Assembly: GCF_001707915.1 (NCBI RefSeq)
Contig: NZ_MAVV01000005.1
Location: 1 to 62,310, forward strand
Reading direction: 5' to 3'
From: Thermodesulfovibrio sp. N1
GTDB lineage: Bacteria > Nitrospirota > Thermodesulfovibrionia > Thermodesulfovibrionales > Thermodesulfovibrionaceae
DNA length: 62,310 nt
A model generated the notes under the pieces. It ran no database searches. It was given only the letters and a program-made list of their open reading frames with translations, and was not told where the DNA came from. Made by a program: the position numbers and the translations under genes. This document shows, in pieces, positions 8,938-18,303 of this stretch. Positions within the stretch are counted from its first letter, which is position 1; each line of letters opens with the position of its first letter.

Positions 8938-9513
8938 TCATTGAGGCAAACTTTTAATCTGTTTTCGGACATAAATAATTCTTTGAATTACTGTTATCCA
9001 GCTGAGAACAGTAAGAATAAGCAAAACAGGATTAATAAGACTGGTTAAACATCCAAAGGCAAGAATAATAAGTCTTTCAGGTCTTTCTATTATACCTACA
9101 TTGCATGATACTCCAATTCCTTCTGCCCTTGCTCTTACATAGGAAATTAAAAAGGAAGCTATCATGCATAAAAGATTTATAATCAAACCTGTTTCACTAC
9201 TAACTCTGAAAAAATACCATGATATTCCAAGAAATATAAATCCATCGGCAATTCTGTCCATAGTTGAATCAAAAAGTGCTCCGAATTTAGTTACTCTACC
9301 ATTAACTCTGGCAACTACTCCATCAATAAGATCAAAGGTTCCTCCAGCAAGTATAAAAATACCACCCCAAAAAAGATTAAAAGGAATTATAAATCCTGAT
9401 AATGATGTGATAATCATTCCAATAAAAGTTATAATATTTGGATTAACTGGAAGGGCTTTTGCTAATGGTGTTAGTGGTTTATCTAAAAAGTGACTAAATT
9501 TCTCACTGAGCAA
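8938..9513 (-). CDS. CDP-alcohol phosphatidyltransferase, probable phosphatidylinositol-phosphate synthase
   Basis: 191 residues with about six membrane segments. The full family motif is visible: Asp61, Asp64-Gly65, Ala68-Arg69, Gly78, Asp82, Asp86 (DLIDGVVARVNGRVTKFGAL then FDSTMD). The family moves an alcohol phosphate onto CDP-diacylglycerol. The gene directly upstream, one base away, is inositol-1-phosphate synthase, so inositol phosphate is the likely acceptor, as in archaeal and actinobacterial inositol-lipid synthesis. Phosphatidylglycerophosphate synthase is the alternative and cannot be excluded by sequence alone. Confidence 0.85.
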   Translation of the reverse strand: MLSEKFSHFLDKPLTPLAKALPVNPNIITFIGMIITSLSGFIIPFNLFWGGIFILAGGTFDLIDGVVARVNGRVTKFGALFDSTMDRIADGFIFLGISWYFFRVSSETGLIINLLCMIASFLISYVRARAEGIGVSCNVGIIERPERLIILAFGCLTSLINPVLLILTVLSWITVIQRIIYVRKQIKSLPQ

Positions 9514-9514
9514 G

Positions 9515-10612
9515 TTATCTTTCCCTCTTACCTTCTATAAACTCCTCCACCATATTTTTTGCCACTTCATCGGGATATTGAAATCTAGGATGTTTCATAA
9601 AATAAGCAGATGGTGATATAAGTAATCCTCCAATTCCTCTGTCCAATGCTAATTTACAACATCTTATTGCATCAATTACAACACCAGCACTATTAGGGGA
9701 ATCCTCTACTGATAATCTTAATTCTAAGTTAATTGGAACATTTCCAAAAATCTCACCTTCAATTCTTAAAAAGCATATTTTATTATCATTTAACCATGGA
9801 ATATAATCAGAAGGACCAATATGAACATTATCAGCGGTAATTTCATGGGAAATCTGAGAAGTGACAGCTTCAGTTTTCGAAATCTTTTTTGAAGCAAGTC
9901 TTTCACGATTAAGCATATTAAGAAAATCCGTATTACCGCCTACATTCAGTTGATAAGTATTTGTTATTCTGACACCTCTATCCATGCAAAGCTTTGTAAG
10001 AACTCTATGAATAATTGTTGCACCAATTTGACTTTTTATGTCATCACCTATTAGGGGAATATTTTTTTCTTCAAATTTTTTTATCCATTCATCCTTTGAA
10101 GCAACAAAAACAGGAATACAGTTTATAAAGGCAACTCCTGCATCTAAAGCTGCTTGAGCATAAAAGCGTGTTGCCTCCTCAGAACCTACTGGAAGATAAC
10201 TGACCATAACCTCAGCACCTGATTCTTTAAGAACCTTAACAACATCTACAGGTTCTGCCTGAGCTGGAATAAATCTTTTATCGGGAGAATAATTTTCCAT
10301 ATGTTCGGCAAATCCATCAAGAACAGGTCCCATAGAAACCTTGACAGGATAATCAGGTAAATCTGAGTAAAATATTTTAGTACAATTTGGTTTGGCAAAA
10401 ACAGCTTCTTTGAGAGGTTTATTTACTTTTCTTTCATCGATATCGAAGGCTGCTACAACTTCTATATCTCCTGGCAGATAACCGCCTAAGTTAAAATGCA
10501 TCAAACCTGGGACCTTATCTTGTGAGGTATATTTTTTATAATACTCAATTCCCTGAATTAAAGCACTTGCACAATTTCCTAAACCAACAATAGCAAGTTT
10601 TATTTTACCCAT
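9515..10612 (-). CDS. Inositol-1-phosphate synthase (archaeal/actinobacterial type)
   Basis: 365 residues. N-terminal Rossmann motif [13 protein letters not shown] (9-21), family stretches [31 protein letters not shown] and [13 protein letters not shown]-dependent isomerisation of glucose 6-phosphate to inositol phosphate in the cytosol. The length and motifs match the short prokaryotic enzyme, not the ~520-residue eukaryotic one. Ribosome site AAGGAG seven bases upstream. It is followed within one base by the CDP-alcohol transferase, so the pair likely makes an inositol phospholipid or a soluble inositol solute. Divergent from xerC. Confidence 0.93.
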   Translation of the reverse strand: MGKIKLAIVGLGNCASALIQGIEYYKKYTSQDKVPGLMHFNLGGYLPGDIEVVAAFDIDERKVNKPLKEAVFAKPNCTKIFYSDLPDYPVKVSMGPVLDGFAEHMENYSPDKRFIPAQAEPVDVVKVLKESGAEVMVSYLPVGSEEATRFYAQAALDAGVAFINCIPVFVASKDEWIKKFEEKNIPLIGDDIKSQIGATIIHRVLTKLCMDRGVRITNTYQLNVGGNTDFLNMLNRERLASKKISKTEAVTSQISHEITADNVHIGPSDYIPWLNDNKICFLRIEGEIFGNVPINLELRLSVEDSPNSAGVVIDAIRCCKLALDRGIGGLLISPSAYFMKHPRFQYPDEVAKNMVEEFIEGKRER

Positions 10613-10702
10613 TCTGAACTCCTTGAATTTTTATCATCGATGAAAAATGTTAAAACAAATTTTTATAAACTAATAAATGCCTTTATGTCAAGCATTAAAC
10701 TG

Positions 10703-10732
10703 TTGATTTAATTTATCATTGGATTTTACAAT
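10703..10732 (+). promoter_or_regulatory. Candidate promoter of xerC-hslVU, leaderless arrangement
   Basis: TTGATT (10703-10708) and TACAAT (10727-10732) with 18-base spacing. The ATG at 10741 begins eight bases after the -10 box with no Shine-Dalgarno sequence between. Confidence 0.5.
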
Positions 10733-10740
10733 ATTTTTTG

Positions 10741-11649
10741 ATGGTGGAAAATATACAATCCTATATAGATAATTTTTTAAATCATATAAAACTTCTGAGA
10801 GGAGACTCCCCTCATACTGTCAGAGCCTATAAAAAAGATTTGGAAGAGTTTTTTAATTTTGCTAAAACAGAACCTACCAAAGTTGAACCTGTTACAATCA
10901 GAGGTTTTATCTCTGAACAAATATTAAAAGGCAAAGCCAAAACAACAGTAGCAAGAAAGTTGTCCACATTGAGATCCTTTTTCTCATATCTTTATTCAGA
11001 AGGAATCATAAAAATTAACCCTGCACGGGTTGTTACATCAGTTAAAACAAAAAGAAGTTTACCAAAATTTCTTACAGTTGATGATGCCTTCAAGCTTGTT
11101 GAGTCCCCTAAGGAAGATAAATTTACAGTGCAAAGGGATAGAGCAATTCTTGAACTTTTTTACAGCAGTGGAATAAGAGTAAGTGAGCTCTGTGGATTAA
11201 ACATGGATGATTTAGACTTAAAAGAAGGATTGATAAAGGTAAGAGGAAAGGGAAATAAAGAAAGAATTGTTCCTATAGGACAAAAAACAAAAGAAGCATT
11301 AAAGAAGTATCTTGCAATAAGGCAAATTTTGCGAATTAAGAAAAAATTTTTAACAGATGAATCTCCCCTTTTTATTAATAACCGAGGTGGAAGAATTTCA
11401 ACAAGACAGATAAGACGAATTGTTGAAAAATATGCTAAAACTGTAGGAATTCTTGAAAAAATTGGACCACACACTTTAAGGCACACTTTCGCAAGTCATC
11501 TACTGATGGAAGGAGCTGATTTAAGAGTAATTCAGGAACTACTTGGACACGCATCTCTTTCAACAACTCAGATTTATACCCATGTTGATTTAAAACATTT
11601 AATGGATGTATATGATAAAGCCCATCCATTATCAAAGGAGGAAAAGTAA
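10741..11649 (+). CDS. xerC: Tyrosine recombinase XerC/XerD
   Basis: 302 residues from the ATG at 10741 (a TTG one codon earlier is also in frame). N-terminal SAM-like core-binding domain about 5-90, catalytic domain about 105-295. All catalytic residues are visible: Arg146, Lys170, His244, Arg247, His270 and Tyr279 (HTLRHTFASHLL, LLGHASLSTTQIYTH). It resolves chromosome dimers at dif with its partner recombinase. It is immediately followed by hslV, the xerC-hslV-hslU order common in bacteria, which supports a housekeeping Xer protein rather than a phage integrase. Confidence 0.92.
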   Translation: MVENIQSYIDNFLNHIKLLRGDSPHTVRAYKKDLEEFFNFAKTEPTKVEPVTIRGFISEQILKGKAKTTVARKLSTLRSFFSYLYSEGIIKINPARVVTSVKTKRSLPKFLTVDDAFKLVESPKEDKFTVQRDRAILELFYSSGIRVSELCGLNMDDLDLKEGLIKVRGKGNKERIVPIGQKTKEALKKYLAIRQILRIKKKFLTDESPLFINNRGGRISTRQIRRIVEKYAKTVGILEKIGPHTLRHTFASHLLMEGADLRVIQELLGHASLSTTQIYTHVDLKHLMDVYDKAHPLSKEEK

Positions 11650-12201
11650 ATGGATTTTCAAGAGAAAACTGTAATCCACGGAACAACTGTATTATGTGTA
11701 AAAAAGAATGGTTCAGTTATTATGGCATCAGACGGACAGGTTACAATGGGAAATACGGTTTTGAAACATAATGCAAAAAAAATAAGGAGGCTTTACAATG
11801 GACAGGTTCTTATAGGTTTTGCAGGATCTACTGCAGATGCCTTCACACTTTTTGAGAGATTTGAAAGTAAACTTGAGACATACAAGGGAAATTTATTAAG
11901 AGCTGCTGTTGAACTTGCAAAGGATTGGCGAACTGATAAAATCCTTCGAAGGCTTGAAGCTCTTTTAATTGTTGCAAATAAAGAACACATACTGATTATT
12001 TCTGGAAATGGTGATGTTATTGAGCCAGAAGATAAAATCGCAGCGATTGGCTCTGGAGGTCCCTATGCTTTTGCAGCTGCTAAAGCACTTTATGATAACA
12101 CCGGGCTTACAGCAAAAGAAATTGCTTTAAAGGCGATGGAAATTGCTTCAAAAATATGCATCTACTCGAATAATCAAATTATAATGGAGGAATTAAGCTA
12201 A
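11650..12201 (+). CDS. hslV: ATP-dependent protease, peptidase subunit HslV (ClpQ)
   Basis: 183 residues. Proteasome-like threonine peptidase. The catalytic Thr12 follows HG in [13 protein letters not shown], so an 11-residue propeptide is removed. Family features [12 protein letters not shown] and [17 protein letters not shown] are intact. It forms a cytosolic double hexamer capped by HslU. Starts one base after xerC and ends overlapping the hslU ATG (TAATG), with AGGAGG in its own last codons serving hslU. Confidence 0.97.
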   Translation: MDFQEKTVIHGTTVLCVKKNGSVIMASDGQVTMGNTVLKHNAKKIRRLYNGQVLIGFAGSTADAFTLFERFESKLETYKGNLLRAAVELAKDWRTDKILRRLEALLIVANKEHILIISGNGDVIEPEDKIAAIGSGGPYAFAAAKALYDNTGLTAKEIALKAMEIASKICIYSNNQIIMEELS

Positions 12202-13538
12202 TGGAAAATTTTACACCAAAAAAAATAGTTGAAGAACTTGATAAATTCATTATCGGACAGGAGCAGGCAAAAAAAGCAGTTGCGATTGCCTTAAGAAACA
12301 GATTTCGCAGGCAACTACTTCCAAAAGAATTAAGGGATGAAATTCTTCCAAAAAACATTCTTATGATAGGTCCAACAGGTGTAGGAAAAACAGAGATTGC
12401 AAGAAGACTTGCAAAGCTTGTGAATGCTCCTTTTGTAAAAGTTGAGGCATCAAAATTTACAGAAGTAGGATATGTTGGCAGAGATGTCGAGTCAATCATC
12501 AGAGATCTTACAGAAGTTGCAATGAACATGGTTAAGCAGGAACACTCTGGCAAAGTTCAAGAAAAGGCAAAACAGATGGCAGAAGAAAGGGTACTTGATA
12601 TACTTTTACCTCAGCCAAGATACACAAGAGAAATGGATGAGGCAGAAGAAAAAACAAGATATAAAGAAACAAGAGAAAAACTTAGAAAACAACTTAGAGA
12701 AGGCGCTCTTGATGACCGTTACATTGAAATTGATTTAAAAGAAAAAGTTATACCCTTTGGAATTATATCAAATGTTGCTATGGAAGAAATAGAGATAAAT
12801 CTAAAGGAAATGCTTGGAAGTTTTCTTCCTGAAAAGGTAAAAAGAAAAAAAGTGAAAATTTCAGAGGCTTTGCAATTATTTACTCAGGAAGAAGCAAATA
12901 AGCTTATTGATATGGAAAAGGTTACAAAAGAGGCAATTGAAAGAGTTGAACAGACAGGCATTGTTTTCATTGACGAGATTGATAAAATTGCTTCTCGTGG
13001 AAGTTCCTATGGCCCAGATGTATCCCGCGAGGGAGTTCAAAGGGACTTGCTTCCTATTGTTGAAGGTTCAACAGTAACTACAAAATATGGACCTGTTAGA
13101 ACAGATCATATTCTTTTTATAGCAGCAGGTGCCTTTCATGTTGCAAAACCTTCTGACCTAATACCAGAGCTTCAGGGTAGATTTCCAATAAGGGTTGAAC
13201 TTGACTCACTTGGCAAGGAAGAATTTGTAAGAATTCTTATAGAACCTGACAATGCTCTGATAAAACAGTATATTGCTCTTTTAGAAACAGAAGATGTTTA
13301 TCTTGAATTTACAAAAGATGGAATTGAAGAAATTGCAGAAATAGCTCAACATGTAAATGAAAAAACAGAAAATATTGGAGCAAGAAGACTTCATACTGTA
13401 ATGGAAAAACTTCTTGAAGATATTTCTTTTAATGCTCCTGAATTGAAGGGACAAAAAATTGTGATTGATGCAAAATTTGTAAAAGAAAAACTAAGTGAAA
13501 TACTCAAAAGTGAAGATCTCAGCAGATATATACTGTAA
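12201..13538 (+). CDS. hslU: HslU (ClpY) AAA+ unfoldase of the HslVU protease
   Basis: 445 residues, usual length. Walker A GPTGVGKT (57-64), pore motif GYVGRDVES, Walker [11 protein letters not shown], sensor region and the C-terminal SRYIL tail that docks into HslV. The I-domain lies between about 110 and 240. Unfolds substrates and feeds them to HslV in the cytosol. Coupled to hslV by a one-base overlap and to the following rlpA-type gene by a 3' overlap of up to 44 bases. Confidence 0.97.
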   Translation: MENFTPKKIVEELDKFIIGQEQAKKAVAIALRNRFRRQLLPKELRDEILPKNILMIGPTGVGKTEIARRLAKLVNAPFVKVEASKFTEVGYVGRDVESIIRDLTEVAMNMVKQEHSGKVQEKAKQMAEERVLDILLPQPRYTREMDEAEEKTRYKETREKLRKQLREGALDDRYIEIDLKEKVIPFGIISNVAMEEIEINLKEMLGSFLPEKVKRKKVKISEALQLFTQEEANKLIDMEKVTKEAIERVEQTGIVFIDEIDKIASRGSSYGPDVSREGVQRDLLPIVEGSTVTTKYGPVRTDHILFIAAGAFHVAKPSDLIPELQGRFPIRVELDSLGKEEFVRILIEPDNALIKQYIALLETEDVYLEFTKDGIEEIAEIAQHVNEKTENIGARRLHTVMEKLLEDISFNAPELKGQKIVIDAKFVKEKLSEILKSEDLSRYIL

Positions 13539-14202
13539 GAATTTCACGCTAATTTTGATAATTTTTATTCTATTTTCCTGTGCTCCTAAAAAAACTACTC
13601 AAGGGGAATATATTCCAAAGGGTGCACAAAAAGGTGTTGCCTCATGGTATGGAACAGAATTTCATGGAAGACCAACAGCATCAGGAGAAATATTTAATAT
13701 GTATGAATATACCTGTGCTCATAGAGAATATCCCTTTGGAACAAAGCTTCGAGTTGTAAATCTTCAAAACCGCAAAGAAGTTACCTGCACTGTCAATGAC
13801 AGAGGTCCTTTTATTTCTGGAAGAGACATTGATTTATCCTATGCATCAGCAAAAAAAATTGATTTAATTGGTCCTGGTACAGCAGAAGTTTTAATGGAAC
13901 CAATAGGAAGAGACATGACCTATGTAAGATACGTAAAATATACTCCCACCTCTGGCATTCTAACAATTCAGGTAGGTGCTTTCCTTGAAATTGAAAATGC
14001 TTTAAGACTTAAGCAAGCATTAAGACTTCGATATGACAATGTTTACATAAACAAAGCAGTTGTAAAAGGAGAGACCTTCTATCGTGTCAGAGTTGGTAAA
14101 TTTAAAAGTTATGATGAGGCATACAATTTAGCAAAATCAATGGCACAGGAAGGATACAAAGTATTAATTACAAATTTTGTAGGAGGAAAAGATGAATTTT
14201 GA
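13495..14202 (+). CDS. rlpA: RlpA-family septal-ring lipoprotein with SPOR domain
   Basis: 235 residues from GTG 13495; a second in-frame GTG at 13510 is equally possible and neither has a clear ribosome site. Signal sequence and lipobox LFSC put the lipidated cysteine at residue 29. The double-psi beta-barrel ([19 protein letters not shown] to about 130) carries the family's lytic transglycosylase motif. A SPOR domain at about 153-230 binds denuded peptidoglycan at division sites. Overlaps hslU at its start and the FmdE-like gene at its end, so it is part of the same transcript. Confidence 0.9.
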   Translation: MKYSKVKISADIYCKNFTLILIIFILFSCAPKKTTQGEYIPKGAQKGVASWYGTEFHGRPTASGEIFNMYEYTCAHREYPFGTKLRVVNLQNRKEVTCTVNDRGPFISGRDIDLSYASAKKIDLIGPGTAEVLMEPIGRDMTYVRYVKYTPTSGILTIQVGAFLEIENALRLKQALRLRYDNVYINKAVVKGETFYRVRVGKFKSYDEAYNLAKSMAQEGYKVLITNFVGGKDEF

Positions 14203-14776
14203 AGATGTGGTAAAATTTCATGGACATAGCTGTCCAGGACTTGCATTAGGATACAGAGTTGCAGTGACTGCTATTGAAGAACTTGGACTAAAAGAACCTT
14301 CTTATGATGAAGAAATTGTATGCATTGTTGAAAATGATTCCTGCGCTGTTGATGCAATTCAGGTTGTAACAGGATGTACCTTTGGAAAAGGAAATTTAAT
14401 ATTCAAAGATTATGGAAAACAGGTTTATACATTTTTTAATAGGAAAACTGGTAAGGTTATAAGAATTTCCGTTGATTTTGAATTTAAAGAAATTGAAGAA
14501 GAAAAAAAATTCTGGCAGAGATTTATGGAGGGAGACAATTCCCCTGAAGTTACTGAGTTTATTGAAAAAAGAAAAGCAGAAAAGACAAAACAAATTCTTA
14601 ATGCCCAAAAAGAGGAAATTCTTAAAATCTCTTATCCGAAAGTTGAACCTCCAAAACAGGCAAGAATATTTAAAAGCTTAAGATGTGAAAATTGTGGAGA
14701 AAAGGTAGCAGAGGTAAAGGCAAGGTTACTTAATGGAAAGATTCTTTGTATTCCCTGTTTCGAGGATTCTTTATGA
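14192..14776 (+). CDS. FmdE-family (formylmethanofuran dehydrogenase subunit E-like) zinc protein
   Basis: 194 residues. The N-terminal FmdE domain begins with the metal-binding HGHSCPG (His10, His12, Cys14); the conserved ENDSCAVDAIQVVTGCTFGKGN follows near residue 50. A C-terminal zinc ribbon (CENC...CIPC) sits at about 170-190. In bacteria this family is often linked to molybdenum/tungsten or other metal enzymes, but no partner subunits are adjacent, so the role is unknown. Overlaps rlpA by 11 bases and couples to the methyltransferase gene by ATGA. Confidence 0.85.
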   Translation: MNFEDVVKFHGHSCPGLALGYRVAVTAIEELGLKEPSYDEEIVCIVENDSCAVDAIQVVTGCTFGKGNLIFKDYGKQVYTFFNRKTGKVIRISVDFEFKEIEEEKKFWQRFMEGDNSPEVTEFIEKRKAEKTKQILNAQKEEILKISYPKVEPPKQARIFKSLRCENCGEKVAEVKARLLNGKILCIPCFEDSL

Positions 14777-15942
14777 ATGAAATAGAGATTAATCTTACAG
14801 GAATTGCCCATCTTGGTGAAGCTATTGGAAAGCATGATGGCAAAGTAGTATTTGTTCCTTATGGAATTCCAGGTGAGACTGTTAAAGCAAGGATAATAAA
14901 GGATGAAGGTGATTATTTGAGAGCTGAAATTATTGAAGTAATTGAACCTTCCTTTTTCAGAGAAAATCCACCTTGCAGTCTTTTTGGGCTTTGCGGTGGA
15001 TGCAGTTTCCAGCATGTGACATACAGTTATCAGACAAAATTAAAAGAAATAGTTGTAATGGAGCAACTCAAAAGAATTGGAGGATTTGAAAATCCAGAAG
15101 AATTCACCCAACTTACAATAAAAGCAGATAATCCATATAATTACCGTAACAGAGCTGATTTTTCAATAAACAGACAAAAACTTTTGGGATTTAAAATGAG
15201 AGGTACCCATAAATTTATTCATGTAAATTACTGCCATATAATGCATGAGAAGATAAATGAACTTCTTGCAATACTTCAAGGTAAAACACCAAAAAGAAAA
15301 ACCCACAATGTCACAATACGATATGGAGTAAACACTGGAAAGTGTCTTGTTCAACCAGAAATTGATGTAATAGAAATTGAGACAGGTCAAAAATTTTACA
15401 TTGAAAAACTTCTTGGGAAGGAATTTTTGATTTCAGCACCATCTTTCTTTCAGGTAAATACCTATCAAGCTGAAAAATTAATAAAGACTGTTTTAAACTA
15501 TATAGATTCAGAAGACAAAACAATTATAGATGCCTATGCTGGAGTTGGTACATTTACTGTTTTTTTATCTGAAAAAGCAGAAAGAGTAATTGCCATAGAA
15601 GAATCACGTTCTGCCTATAAAGATGCTCAAATAAATATAAAAAATTATGACAACATAACCTATTTATGCGAAAAAACAGAAGAAGCTTTGTCTGAATTTA
15701 ACTTTGATGTAGATGCAATAGTTCTTGATCCACCAAGAGTAGGATGCATGAAAGAAGTTTTGCAGGGAATTGTTGAAAAAAAGATTAAAAAGGTTATCTA
15801 TGTATCCTGTGAGCCTTCAACATTGGCAAGAGATTTGAAATTTTTAAAGGAAAAAGGATATAAACTAATAGAGATTCAACCAGTTGATATGTTTCCACAG
15901 ACATATCACATTGAAAATGTTGCATTAATGAAACTAATATAA
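14773..15942 (+). CDS. 23S rRNA (uracil-5)-methyltransferase, RlmD/RumA-like
   Basis: 390 residues starting at ATG 14773, which overlaps the previous stop as ATGA; an in-frame start at 14746 is less likely. N-terminal TRAM domain (1-58). [4Fe-4S] cysteines Cys68, Cys74 and Cys77 in CSLFGLCGGCSFQH. SAM-binding DAYAGVGTF, LDPPRVGC, and the nucleophile Cys in YVSCEPSTLARDL. Methylates uracil C5 in 23S rRNA (or possibly tRNA), using SAM. Exact target base is not decidable from sequence. Confidence 0.88.
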   Translation: MNEIEINLTGIAHLGEAIGKHDGKVVFVPYGIPGETVKARIIKDEGDYLRAEIIEVIEPSFFRENPPCSLFGLCGGCSFQHVTYSYQTKLKEIVVMEQLKRIGGFENPEEFTQLTIKADNPYNYRNRADFSINRQKLLGFKMRGTHKFIHVNYCHIMHEKINELLAILQGKTPKRKTHNVTIRYGVNTGKCLVQPEIDVIEIETGQKFYIEKLLGKEFLISAPSFFQVNTYQAEKLIKTVLNYIDSEDKTIIDAYAGVGTFTVFLSEKAERVIAIEESRSAYKDAQINIKNYDNITYLCEKTEEALSEFNFDVDAIVLDPPRVGCMKEVLQGIVEKKIKKVIYVSCEPSTLARDLKFLKEKGYKLIEIQPVDMFPQTYHIENVALMKLI

Positions 15943-15954
15943 GGAGGGTATCTA

Positions 15955-16290
15955 ATGGCAATTAAAATCAATTTAAATGAAGTAAAGATGCAACCCCATC
16001 CAAAATTTGATGGAGTGAAGATTGGATATGTTGTAACCAAAGAATCACATTCGGAACTTAGCATTATAATACTTGAAGTTGACAGTGGTATTGAAGTACC
16101 CTTGCACACCCATGAAAAAGAGATTGACAGTATTTTTGTTATTGAAGGCGAAGGGGAGATGTTCATAGTAGACAGCTGGCATAAAGTAAAAAAGGGAGAT
16201 ATAATTGCAATAGGGAAAAATGAATTACATGGTTTAAAATCGAAAACTCCTTTAAAATGCTATATAGTTCATGCACCTGCTTTGTGGTAG
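15955..16290 (+). CDS. Cupin-domain protein
   Basis: 111 residues forming a single small beta-barrel. Metal motif PLHTHEKEIDSIFVIEGEGEM and the second half GDIIAIGKNELHGL are typical. Preceded by AAGGAGG. Substrate unknown; small stand-alone cupins may bind metals, sugars or act as isomerases. Last gene of the xerC-to-cupin run, followed at once by a strong hairpin terminator. Confidence 0.85.
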   Translation: MAIKINLNEVKMQPHPKFDGVKIGYVVTKESHSELSIIILEVDSGIEVPLHTHEKEIDSIFVIEGEGEMFIVDSWHKVKKGDIIAIGKNELHGLKSKTPLKCYIVHAPALW

Positions 16291-16313
16291 AAGGATTAAT
16301 TAGTTATATAATA

Positions 16314-16350
16314 AAATATTCGGGTGGTTTTAAAGCCACCCGAATATTTT
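16314..16350. terminator. Bidirectional rho-independent terminator
   Basis: A long perfect stem with CGGGTGG/CCACCCG core (16321-16327 and 16336-16342) extended by AATATT arms, and a TTTTAAAG loop. A-rich and T-rich flanks serve both the plus-strand cupin gene and the minus-strand cstA gene, whose stop lies inside it. Confidence 0.9.
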
Positions 16351-18175
16351 ATTCAGACAAATATTTAGTTGGAGCTTCTTTAAGAATGGCTTTTTCTTCT
16401 GTCTCTTTAATTAATGGAGTTTTACCACTTAAAATTCTGATCCATACTCTAACAGAATCTGCTACAATCAGCACAACCATTATAATCATCAATGCAGAAA
16501 GCACAGCAAGCAGATAATTATGTTTAGGGAGATAATTATTCACTATATTTTGATATCCTGCCACAATTGTTGTGACCAATAGAAATGTCATTGGAATCAT
16601 TGTCACCCATATATATTTTGCTTTACCCAATCTTAATAAAAAAGTTGTAGCAATTGCTAACGCCATTCCACCAAGAAGCTGGTTATTCACACCAAAAAGG
16701 GGCCATATTGTTGATATTGTTCCTGTGTAAAGAAGATATCCCCAACAAAATGTGAATATTCCGCTTGTGATAATTACACCAGGCCACCATTTATAATCTC
16801 TGAGTTTCGGATAAACAACTCCACCAATTTCCTGCATAAGATATCTTCCAACTCTTGTACCGGCATCTATTAAAGTGAGAATAAACAGAGCCTCAAACAT
16901 TATTGCAAAGTGATACCAATAACTCATCAAATGTCTTAATCCCCCAATTCTTGAGAAAATATCTGCCATTCCAACAGCCAAAGATACTGCTCCACCAGGA
17001 CGACCAGCAAGTTCTTCACCTACAAGAGCAGATAGATATGGAAGATCCTGAACTTGCATTCCAAGTTTTTGAAATACAGCAGGTGGACTATTAATTGCAA
17101 AATAGTCTGCTGTGGGCAGCACTGTTGCTGCTATTAATGCCATTAATGCAACAAAAGATTCTGTGAGCATTGCACCAAAGCCTATAACTCTAATATCCTT
17201 TTCATTTGCAACCATTTTGGGTGTTGTTCCTGATGATACAAGAGAGTGAAATCCTGAAATAGCTCCACAGGCAATTGTAATAAACATAAAGGGCCATACT
17301 TTACCAGGTATTATAGGCCCACCACCAGAAATAAACTGTGTTGTAGCAGGCATCTGAATTAATGGATTGACAATAATTACACCAATAGCAAGCAAAAACA
17401 TTGTTCCAAACTTCATATAAGAACTAAGATAATCTCTTGGAACAAGAAGCAACCATACAGGTAAAACCGCAGCAAAAAATCCATAAAGTGGTATTAAAAT
17501 AGAAAGCTCTTTTTTATCGAGTGTAAAATATGGTGCTAAAGCAGACTCTTTAATTACAGGACCAAGAACAACTGCAAGAATAATAAGCGCAACACCTATG
17601 ATACTTCCTTCAACAATTTTTCCAGGTCTCAACCATTTAAGATAGGCTCCAATAAAAAGGGCAATGGGAATTGTAACTCCAACAGTAAAAGTACCCCATG
17701 GACTGTTAAAAAGCGCATTTACAACAGCAATGGAGGCACCTGCAAGAACAATAATTAAAAGAAACAAAGTTGCAACAAGAACAAGCCAATAAGATACTGG
17801 ACCGATTTGTTCTTTGGCAATTTCTGCAAGAGATTTTCCATTATGCCTTACAGAGGCAAACAAAACAACCATATCATGAACAGCACCAGCAAGAACACCT
17901 CCGATTAAAATCCATAAGAATCCTGGTAAATAACCAAACTGGGCTGCCAGAACAGGTCCAATTAGTGGTCCAGCACCAGCAATTGCTGCAAAATGATGTC
18001 CAAAAATAAGCCACTTATTCGTTGGAACATAGTCTCTTCCATCATTGAGTCTTACAGCAGGAGTCTGACGATTTGGATCAAGGGCAAGAACTTTTGCTGC
18101 AATAAAAGCGCTATAAAACCTGTAGGCAAGCACAAAAACGCATGCTGCTATTATTACTAATACCAAAGCATGCAT
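16349..18175 (-). CDS. cstA: Carbon starvation protein CstA family transporter
   Basis: 608 residues starting at ATG 18175, which has a very strong AAGGAGGTG site; a longer frame to 18241 lacks one. About 16 membrane segments. Family signature FGHHFAAIAGAGPLIGPVLAAQFGYLP near the N-terminus and FHSLVSSGTTPKMV mid-protein. CstA/BtsT proteins import peptides or pyruvate across the inner membrane. A LytS/LytR-type two-component pair lies directly upstream on the same strand, the usual arrangement for pyruvate-responsive regulation of this family. Confidence 0.94.
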   Translation of the reverse strand: MHALVLVIIAACVFVLAYRFYSAFIAAKVLALDPNRQTPAVRLNDGRDYVPTNKWLIFGHHFAAIAGAGPLIGPVLAAQFGYLPGFLWILIGGVLAGAVHDMVVLFASVRHNGKSLAEIAKEQIGPVSYWLVLVATLFLLIIVLAGASIAVVNALFNSPWGTFTVGVTIPIALFIGAYLKWLRPGKIVEGSIIGVALIILAVVLGPVIKESALAPYFTLDKKELSILIPLYGFFAAVLPVWLLLVPRDYLSSYMKFGTMFLLAIGVIIVNPLIQMPATTQFISGGGPIIPGKVWPFMFITIACGAISGFHSLVSSGTTPKMVANEKDIRVIGFGAMLTESFVALMALIAATVLPTADYFAINSPPAVFQKLGMQVQDLPYLSALVGEELAGRPGGAVSLAVGMADIFSRIGGLRHLMSYWYHFAIMFEALFILTLIDAGTRVGRYLMQEIGGVVYPKLRDYKWWPGVIITSGIFTFCWGYLLYTGTISTIWPLFGVNNQLLGGMALAIATTFLLRLGKAKYIWVTMIPMTFLLVTTIVAGYQNIVNNYLPKHNYLLAVLSALMIIMVVLIVADSVRVWIRILSGKTPLIKETEEKAILKEAPTKYLSE

Positions 18176-18303
18176 AAAAAAACACCTCCTTTTTAATTTT
18201 TTTCTATGAATAATTCTATAGAGAAATAAAACTCTGAACAATAAAAAATTCCTGAATGGAGAAAATCCTAATCTAAATGGAAATAATGGAGGTTGAATAG
18301 AAA

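Noticed and set aside
10738-10740. TTG start for xerC
   Set aside because: The next codon is ATG and the promoter -10 box is closer to the leaderless spacing for ATG; the TTG adds nothing conserved.
10741-11649. Tyrosine recombinase as evidence of a prophage or integrative element
   Set aside because: The xerC-hslV-hslU order is a standard housekeeping arrangement and no att-like repeats, phage or conjugation genes are nearby.
14746-14772. Upstream start for the RlmD-like methyltransferase
   Set aside because: The extra nine residues are not part of the TRAM domain, and ATG 14773 overlaps the previous stop in the usual coupled way.
18176-18241. Longer CstA N-terminus
   Set aside because: It would translate through a strong AAGGAGGTG ribosome site placed correctly for ATG 18175, and adds a basic stretch absent from the family.
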